A DNA stretch of 64,000 bases. It comes from Ferruginibacter sp. (GTDB lineage: Bacteria > Bacteroidota > Bacteroidia > Chitinophagales > Chitinophagaceae). Both the position numbers and the translations under genes were made by a program. The notes under the pieces are model-generated. The model searched no databases, was not told the DNA's origin, and saw nothing but the letters and a program-made list of their open reading frames with translations. Location: contig JABFRP010000002.1 in assembly GCA_013141115.1 (NCBI GenBank), forward strand, positions 1,848,647 through 1,912,646, in the 5' to 3' direction. Position 1 is the first letter of the stretch; every line of letters begins with the position of its first letter. Below, one piece after another: positions 58,312 through 64,000 of the stretch.

Positions 58312-59526
58312 ATGTTGGTTAAGAAAAAAATAGCAATCATTGGAACCGTGGGACTTCCTGCAAAATTCGGCGGCTTTGAAACCCTGGCAGAGCACCTGGT
58401 AAAGCAACTGGGAGATCAGTATGATATGACAGTGTACTGCTCAAAAAAAAATTATCCTAAAAAGGCACGTAAAAAAACTTATGGCAACGCCAGCTTAAAA
58501 TATTTACCATTTGATGCTAATGCTTTTCTTAGCATTCCCTATGATACCTTATCTGTTTTTCATGCATTGTTTTATGCAGATGTATTATTGATACTGGGCG
58601 TGGCCGGCGCATGGATGTTGCCTTTTGTAAAATTTTTTACCAATAAAAAAATTATTGTTTCTATTGATGGTATTGATTGGAAAAGAGATAAATGGAGCAT
58701 ACTGGCCAAATGGTATTTAAAGTGGGCAGAAAAAATTGCTGTTAAATATTCTAACGCAGATATTTCAGATAACGAGGCTATCCAGGATTATACAGCAGTA
58801 CGATATGGTACATTAAGCAATATTATTGAGTATGGTGCAAACCATACCATTACCGTAAAACCTACAGCTGCTGATAAAGAAATTTATCCGTTTCTTGCAA
58901 AACCTTATGCATTTAAAGTATGCCGTATTGATAAGGAATATAATGTACATATTGTGCTGGAAGCATTTGCTAAAATGGATAAATATAAACTGGTAATGGT
59001 AGGTAATTGGGATAACAGCAACTACGGGATAGCATTAAAGAAGCAGTACAAGGGATTTAGTAACCTGGTTTTATTAGATACTATTTATGATCAACGTACG
59101 CTTGATCTTTTGCGTGGCAATGCATTTGTTTATGTGCATGGGCATAGTGCCGGCGGCACCAATCCTTCTTTGGTAGAAGCAATGTACCTTGGCCTTCCGG
59201 TAGTTACTTTTGATGTGCCTTACAACAGAACCACTACCGAGAATAAAGCTTTTTATTTTTCCAGTGCCGATGACCTTCAAAGAATAATAGAAAACACAAG
59301 AATTGCCGAATTAAAGGAAAATAGTGTGCAAATGAAGGAAGTGGCCAACCGCCGCTACACCTGGGAAGTAATTGCTGAAAAATATAATTACCTGTTTCAC
59401 CGGGTTATAAAAAGCAGAAAGAAAATATCTGTAAGGCCCGCCACAGCTGCATTGCCGGGCAAACAATTACTGGGCCACGGTTTAGGCCACCTGCAATCAA
59501 CTTCTATGTTTTACGAAAAAAACTAA
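58312..59526 (+). CDS. DUF1972-type glycosyltransferase (GT4 family)
   Basis: The N-terminus (IAIIGTVGLPAKFGGFETLAEH without its first residues) is the DUF1972 signature found in rhamnosyl- and related transferases. A GT-B second domain has GHSAGGTNPSLVEAMYLGLPV with the donor-binding glutamate. Length is 404 residues. It stands as a single-gene unit with its own promoter element and probably adds one sugar to the same polymer. Confidence 0.9.
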   Translation: MLVKKKIAIIGTVGLPAKFGGFETLAEHLVKQLGDQYDMTVYCSKKNYPKKARKKTYGNASLKYLPFDANAFLSIPYDTLSVFHALFYADVLLILGVAGAWMLPFVKFFTNKKIIVSIDGIDWKRDKWSILAKWYLKWAEKIAVKYSNADISDNEAIQDYTAVRYGTLSNIIEYGANHTITVKPTAADKEIYPFLAKPYAFKVCRIDKEYNVHIVLEAFAKMDKYKLVMVGNWDNSNYGIALKKQYKGFSNLVLLDTIYDQRTLDLLRGNAFVYVHGHSAGGTNPSLVEAMYLGLPVVTFDVPYNRTTTENKAFYFSSADDLQRIIENTRIAELKENSVQMKEVANRRYTWEVIAEKYNYLFHRVIKSRKKISVRPATAALPGKQLLGHGLGHLQSTSMFYEKN

Positions 59527-59661
59527 CCACCGGTACCCTGCATTTTAAACAACTGCTCAGTTAAAGTATATCGTGTAGCCTCAAAGAAAAAAATACCTGC
59601 AAAAAACAGCGTGTAGTATATAGTCAATACAGGGTGTAGAAAAACAGCCACTTCTTTAGTG

Positions 59662-59676
59662 TTCCACAATTTGGAA
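59662..59676. promoter_or_regulatory. Perfect TTCCA-N5-TGGAA repeat before the activator gene
   Basis: A 5-bp perfect inverted repeat, 35 bases before the ATG at 59712, at a place where binding would overlap a promoter. No TTGGCA element accompanies it, so the activator may control its own level. The rest of 59527-59661 shows no gene. Confidence 0.45.
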
Positions 59677-59711
59677 AAAATTGTTGCGTTTCTACGTATA
59701 TATTCTATTCT

Positions 59712-61061
59712 ATGGAACCCTATAAAATATTTATTGTAGAAGATGATCCCTGGTATGGCGAAATTCTGGAGTATCATCTCTCCCTAAACCCCGACTACAG
59801 CATCAGCCGCTTTACTAACGGAAAAGATTGCCTTGCCAGCCTCCACAAAAAGCCCGATCTTATTACCATAGATTTTTCGTTGCCGGATTATAACGGCGAT
59901 AAATTGTATCAAAAAATTAAAGAAATTGATGATCAGGTGCCAGTAATTGTTATTAGTGGCCAGGATGAAATTGCTATTGCAGTTAACCTGTTAAAAATGG
60001 GTGTTGCCGATTATCTTATTAAGGATGATAATACAAAAGATATTTTATGGAATGCAGTTACTAAAATAAAAGAAACCGGCAAGTTAAAAAAAGAAGTAGC
60101 GCATTTAAAAGAAGAACTGGGTCAGAAATTTTCTTTCGATAAAAGTATAAAAGGCCAAAGCCCTGCATTGCAAAAAATATTTGCATTGATGGATAAAGCT
60201 ACCAAAACAAATATCAATGTATCCATCACCGGCGAAACCGGAACAGGTAAAGAAGTAGTGGCCAAAGCCATTCATTACAACAGCGAAAGAAAAAGAAAGA
60301 ATTTTGTAGCAGTAAATATGGCTGCTATTCCCAAGGAGCTGATAGAAAGTGAATTATTTGGCCACGAAAAAGGTGCTTTTACCGGTGCATTGGCACGAAA
60401 GGCCGGTAAGTTTGAAGAAGCTAATGGTGGTACTATTTTTTTAGATGAAATAGCAGAACTTGATTTGAGCCTGCAGAGTAAATTGTTAAGGGTTTTACAG
60501 GAAAGAGAAGTGATACGTGTTGGCGGAAATGAAACTGTAAAATTAGATGTACGGTTACTGATAGCTACTCATAAAAACCTGGCCGAAGAAGTAAAGAAAG
60601 GAAATTTTAGGGAGGATTTATATTACCGCATAATTGGGTTGCCGATAGAGTTGCCACCATTAAGAGAAAGAGGAAATGATGTGCTGGTACTTGCCAAATA
60701 CTTTGCAGATGAATTTGCAAGAGAGAATAAAATGACCAATATTGCTATTGCCCAGGATGCAAAGGACAAACTGATGCGCTATAACTATCCCGGTAATGTA
60801 AGAGAATTAAAAGCGATGATAGATCTGGCCGCAGTAATGTGCGATGGTAAAGAAATAACGGCAGATGATATTAGTTACACCACAGCCCGTGGTGATGAAA
60901 CATTTATTGCGGAAGAAAAAACACTGCGCCATTATACCTGCGACATTATAAAGTATTATTTAAAAAAGTACGATAACGATGTTATTGCCACTGCCGATAA
61001 ACTGGATATTGGTAAGAGTACTATTTACAAAATGATTCAGCAAAAAGAAATTGCGGTGTAA
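59712..61061 (+). CDS. NtrC-type sigma-54-dependent response regulator
   Basis: Domain order is receiver (residues ~4-120; acidic pair FIVEDDP, phospho-acceptor D54, serine in ISGQDE, lysine in YLIKDD), AAA+ domain (Walker A GETGTGKE near 174, sigma-54 contact loop GAFTGA near 221-226) and a C-terminal Fis-type helix-turn-helix (ADKLDIGKSTIYKMI). It activates sigma-54 promoters when phosphorylated. It sits beside the exopolysaccharide genes, four of whose units carry sigma-54-like elements and TTCC-N7-GGAA repeats, so it is the likely direct activator. Confidence 0.95.
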   Translation: MEPYKIFIVEDDPWYGEILEYHLSLNPDYSISRFTNGKDCLASLHKKPDLITIDFSLPDYNGDKLYQKIKEIDDQVPVIVISGQDEIAIAVNLLKMGVADYLIKDDNTKDILWNAVTKIKETGKLKKEVAHLKEELGQKFSFDKSIKGQSPALQKIFALMDKATKTNINVSITGETGTGKEVVAKAIHYNSERKRKNFVAVNMAAIPKELIESELFGHEKGAFTGALARKAGKFEEANGGTIFLDEIAELDLSLQSKLLRVLQEREVIRVGGNETVKLDVRLLIATHKNLAEEVKKGNFREDLYYRIIGLPIELPPLRERGNDVLVLAKYFADEFARENKMTNIAIAQDAKDKLMRYNYPGNVRELKAMIDLAAVMCDGKEITADDISYTTARGDETFIAEEKTLRHYTCDIIKYYLKKYDNDVIATADKLDIGKSTIYKMIQQKEIAV

Positions 61062-61126
61062 TATAATAATTAAAATCACTAACCTCATTGTACAAAACCT
61101 GCGGTAAATTTTAAAATCTACAACTA

Positions 61127-62269
61127 ATGAAGGCCACACTATTTCAACTAACAGGTAATTACTGGGAGGCATATACTGCACAAGAACCTGACGAAATTAA
61201 AGCGGCACAGCTTGTATTTTGTTTTGCAGCAAAAGAAAAACTGGCCGCTACCGATATTTATAGCAAGATCAGTACCAAATTTCCATCAGCACAAGTGGTG
61301 ATGTGCAGTACTGCAGGAGAAATTTTTCATGATGAAGTGCAGGATAATTCAATAGTGGTAGCTGCACTTAAATTTGATGATACGCCAATACAAACAGCTG
61401 TAGTAAACATCATTGATTTTAAAAACAGCTATGATGCTGCCGATGCACTGATTAAAAAATTAGCACAAAAAGAACTTGTGAATATTTTAGTATTTTCTGA
61501 TGGTAGCCTGGTAAACGGTAGTGAGCTGGTAAAAGGGTTAAACGATGCCGCAGAAAATAAAATTTTAATAACCGGTGGCCTGGCAGGTGATGGTTCTAAT
61601 TTTCAATCAACACTGGTTGGCTTAAATGAACAGCCTGCACAAGGCAATATTGTTGCAATAGGATTTTACGGCAATAAAATAGAAGTAACACATGGCTCAC
61701 AAGGTGGCTGGGATACATTTGGGCCAGAAAGAGAAGTTACCCAATCATCAGGTAATAAATTATTTGAAATAGATAATAAAACTGCATTAGATCTGTACAT
61801 CAAATACCTTGGCCCCGATGCAGATCAACTGCCGGGTTCGGCATTGCTGTTTCCTTTATCTGTAACTATTCCCGGTAGTCCGCAACCGGTAGTCCGCACT
61901 ATTCTTTCAATAGATAACGAACAACGCAGTATGACATTTGCAGGTGATATTCCTGAAGGATCCAAAGTGCGTTTTATGAAAGCTAATTTTGATAAGCTTT
62001 CTTCAGCGGCAGCTAAAGCAGCACAACAAACACTTTTAGGTAAAAAAGATAAACCTGGTTTTTCGTTACTGGTAAGTTGTGTAGGCCGCAAACTAATACT
62101 GGGTAACAGAATTGACGAGGAAGTAGAAGCCGTAATTGAATCTTTGGGCGACCAAACCACAGTTGCCGGATTTTATTCTTATGGAGAAATATCTCCTTTT
62201 AATGAAGGAGGCGATTGCCGCCTGCATAACCAAACGATGACCATTACTTCTTTTTATGAGCTATCATAG
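61127..62269 (+). CDS. FIST-domain signal-transduction protein
   Basis: The N-terminal FIST domain (for example VVMCSTAGEIFHD, ILVFSDGSLVNGSE, ILITGGLAGDG) and C-terminal FIST_C domain fill 380 residues. FIST proteins are thought to sense small ligands such as amino acids and often pair with histidine kinases or other signalling proteins. There is no membrane segment. The end of the gene overlaps the following PAS sensor gene by 14 bases, so the two work together. Confidence 0.92.
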   Translation: MKATLFQLTGNYWEAYTAQEPDEIKAAQLVFCFAAKEKLAATDIYSKISTKFPSAQVVMCSTAGEIFHDEVQDNSIVVAALKFDDTPIQTAVVNIIDFKNSYDAADALIKKLAQKELVNILVFSDGSLVNGSELVKGLNDAAENKILITGGLAGDGSNFQSTLVGLNEQPAQGNIVAIGFYGNKIEVTHGSQGGWDTFGPEREVTQSSGNKLFEIDNKTALDLYIKYLGPDADQLPGSALLFPLSVTIPGSPQPVVRTILSIDNEQRSMTFAGDIPEGSKVRFMKANFDKLSSAAAKAAQQTLLGKKDKPGFSLLVSCVGRKLILGNRIDEEVEAVIESLGDQTTVAGFYSYGEISPFNEGGDCRLHNQTMTITSFYELS

Positions 62270-64000
62270 ACTACTAAAAAAACAGGTTAATAAATTTCTT
62301 CCGGAGGCATTGCAGGAGCATCCGGAACTAAATGATTTTTTAACTGCCGTTAATGAATCATACATTGCCTGCGAAAGAGATGCAGCCCTTGCAGACAGGG
62401 CATTCCGTATCAGCGAAGAAGAATATATAGAGATCAATAACCAGCTTAAACATGAAGCTGAAGTAAAAAGACAATCCATTGAAAAAATAAAAGAAGCAAT
62501 TGGCACCATCACCGGAGATGAAAAAAGTAATGGCAGCGATGATCTGTTAATTATTGCCCGTTACCTTAACCAGCAGGTAAATAAAAGAAAAAGTGCCGAG
62601 CAGGTATTTACCTCTTTGATCACCAATATGCAAAGTGCGGTTTTACTGGAAGATGAAACAAGGCATATTGTATTTACCAATCAGCAGTTTTGCGATATGT
62701 TTGCAATTCCTGCATCACCCGCTGCATTGCAGGGTGCCGATTGTACCAACAGCGCCGAGCAAAGTAAATTTTTATTTAAAGATCCCGAAGCTTTTGTAAA
62801 AGGAATTAATAAACTGCTAAAAAAACGAGAGCTGGTAACTGCAGAAGTGTTGGAGCTGGCCGATGGAAAAATTTTTGAAAGAGATTATATCCCCATCTTT
62901 TTAGAAAAAAAATATAAAGGCCATTTTTGGAGCTATACAGATATTACCGAAAAGAAAAGAGCACAGAATGTAATTGAAAAAAGTGAGCTTACCAACAGGC
63001 TCATCATGAATGCAGCACTTGATGCTATTGTAATTATTAACGACCGCTCCGAAATTACATTTTGGAATCCACAGGCAGAAAAAATATTTGGCTGGGCAGA
63101 ACATGAAGTATTAAGCAAAAAACTTGCTGAAACTATTATTCCCCGGCAATACCGTGCTGCACATGAAAAAGGGATGAACAACTTTCATACAACAGGAGAT
63201 GGCCCGGTACTAAACAAGATAATTGAATTAACTGCTGTTAATAAACAACAGGTACTATTTCCCATTGAGCTTTCTATAATTCCTGTAAAGCAGGAAACAG
63301 GTACATTCTTTTGCGGATTTATCAGGGATATTTCTGACAGAAAAAAAGCAGAAGCAGATTTAAAAGCCAGCCAGGAGCTTTGGCAATTTGCATTGGAAGG
63401 CGCCGGTGATGGTGTGTGGGAATATGATTTTGAAACTCAGGAAATCTTTTTTTCAAAACAGTATAAAAAAATGTTGGGGTACGAGGATAATGAGTTTAGT
63501 AATAATGCCCGTGAGTGGACAAGTCGTATCCATCCTGATGATATTGCTATAATAGAACAAACAGACAAAGATTATTTTAGCAATGCAATAACGTTTCATC
63601 AGCAGGAGTACAGGGTAAAGCATAAAAACGGTAATTACCTGTGGATACTTGATCGGGGTAAAATTATTAATTACACTGCATCCGGCAAACCCAAACGAAT
63701 TATTGGTACCCATACCGATATTACAGCAAGAAAAAAAACAGAAGAAGAATACAAACGTATTTCGGTAGTGGCAAGTGCCAATGAAAACGGCGTGGTATTT
63801 ACAGATGCTGAAGGAAAAATTTTTTGGAGCAATGAAGGATTTATAGAACTTACCGGTTTTACAAAACAAGAAGTAATAGGCAAAACACCACTGGAGTTAG
63901 GCGAAGGCCCATTAAGTAAAAGCGATGCTTTACTAAGCATGGTAACTGCTTTTTTTGAGGGCCGCTCTTTTAATGTGGAGCTTATTCATTACAAAAAAGA
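62256..64000 (+). CDS. Multi-PAS sensor protein, probably a histidine kinase (partial)
   Basis: The frame runs from ATG 62256 to the end of the window with no stop. An N-terminal coiled region is followed by at least four PAS domains: near residues 115-230, 250-365, 375-490 (with the PAC-type RVKHKNGNYLWILDRG) and one beginning near 505. PAC motifs such as GFIRDISDRKKAE and IIGTHTDITARKK are clear. The kinase or other output domain lies beyond the window. Overlap with the FIST gene points to a FIST-sensor pair, and closeness to the NtrC-type gene suggests it may feed that regulator. Confidence 0.85.
   Translation, partial: MSYHRLLKKQVNKFLPEALQEHPELNDFLTAVNESYIACERDAALADRAFRISEEEYIEINNQLKHEAEVKRQSIEKIKEAIGTITGDEKSNGSDDLLIIARYLNQQVNKRKSAEQVFTSLITNMQSAVLLEDETRHIVFTNQQFCDMFAIPASPAALQGADCTNSAEQSKFLFKDPEAFVKGINKLLKKRELVTAEVLELADGKIFERDYIPIFLEKKYKGHFWSYTDITEKKRAQNVIEKSELTNRLIMNAALDAIVIINDRSEITFWNPQAEKIFGWAEHEVLSKKLAETIIPRQYRAAHEKGMNNFHTTGDGPVLNKIIELTAVNKQQVLFPIELSIIPVKQETGTFFCGFIRDISDRKKAEADLKASQELWQFALEGAGDGVWEYDFETQEIFFSKQYKKMLGYEDNEFSNNAREWTSRIHPDDIAIIEQTDKDYFSNAITFHQQEYRVKHKNGNYLWILDRGKIINYTASGKPKRIIGTHTDITARKKTEEEYKRISVVASANENGVVFTDAEGKIFWSNEGFIELTGFTKQEVIGKTPLELGEGPLSKSDALLSMVTAFFEGRSFNVELIHYKK

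Overview
The window looks like a chromosomal piece of a Bacteroidota bacterium, most likely Chitinophagaceae or a close relative. Evidence: two SusC/SusD pairs, a protein with a type IX secretion C-terminal domain, many lipoprotein or signal-peptide glycoside hydrolases, very weak ribosome-binding sites and a low GC content. No rRNA, tRNA, CRISPR array, insertion sequence or integrase was seen. Assignments come from reading motifs and domain order; no database search was run.

Region 1 (1-9218, + strand, visibly more AT-rich than the rest) is a tightly packed defence-type operon. It encodes the tail of a large unknown protein, a DndC-like PP-loop enzyme, a small ORF broken by an in-frame TGA, a PLD-like/DEAD helicase, a 70-residue protein, a DndD-like SMC ATPase with a zinc hook, a Dnd-associated small protein, a GIY-YIG nuclease-like protein, a DndB-like DGQHR protein and a small HTH protein. 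It resembles a DNA phosphorothioation (Dnd) system with unusual partners and no visible DndA, DndE or DptFGH. A non-coding stretch follows (9219-9830) with a degenerate hairpin repeat and TTTACCCC boxes.

Region 2 (9831-37141, + strand) is a polysaccharide utilisation locus: two SusCD pairs, GH105, galactokinase, galactose-1-phosphate uridylyltransferase, a clear terminator, then GH43 (exo-1,3-galactanase-like), GH2, GH16, GH35, a double GH43, another GH43, GH51 and a DUF2264/GH154-type enzyme. The set fits breakdown of arabinogalactan or arabinogalactan-protein side chains: galactose goes to galK/galT, arabinose comes off by GH43/GH51, and uronic acids by GH105 and GH154.

Region 3 (37138-59526) is an exopolysaccharide island. 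A 13-gene minus-strand operon (55099 to 40166) carries an HPt protein, a receiver, a pseudo-receiver/sugar transferase fusion, a half-length TolC-like protein, a Wzc-like protein with a degenerate kinase domain, flippase, polymerase, glycosyltransferases, an acyltransferase and a phosphoribosyltransferase-HAD fusion that may add ribofuranose. Separate units encode UDP-glucose dehydrogenase plus UDP-xylose synthase, a DUF1972 glycosyltransferase, and a lone receiver plus a secreted beta-helix protein.

Region 4 (59712-64000, + strand) encodes an NtrC-type sigma-54 activator, a FIST sensor protein and the start of a multi-PAS sensor. Four exopolysaccharide transcription units share an 18-base sigma-54-like element (TTGGCA-N6-T[GT]GA) 38-54 bases before the start codon and a TTCC-N7-GGAA inverted repeat 50-81 bases further upstream; a fifth copy of the repeat lies before the activator gene. 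This points to one regulon run by the local activator, and is the strongest new inference in the window.
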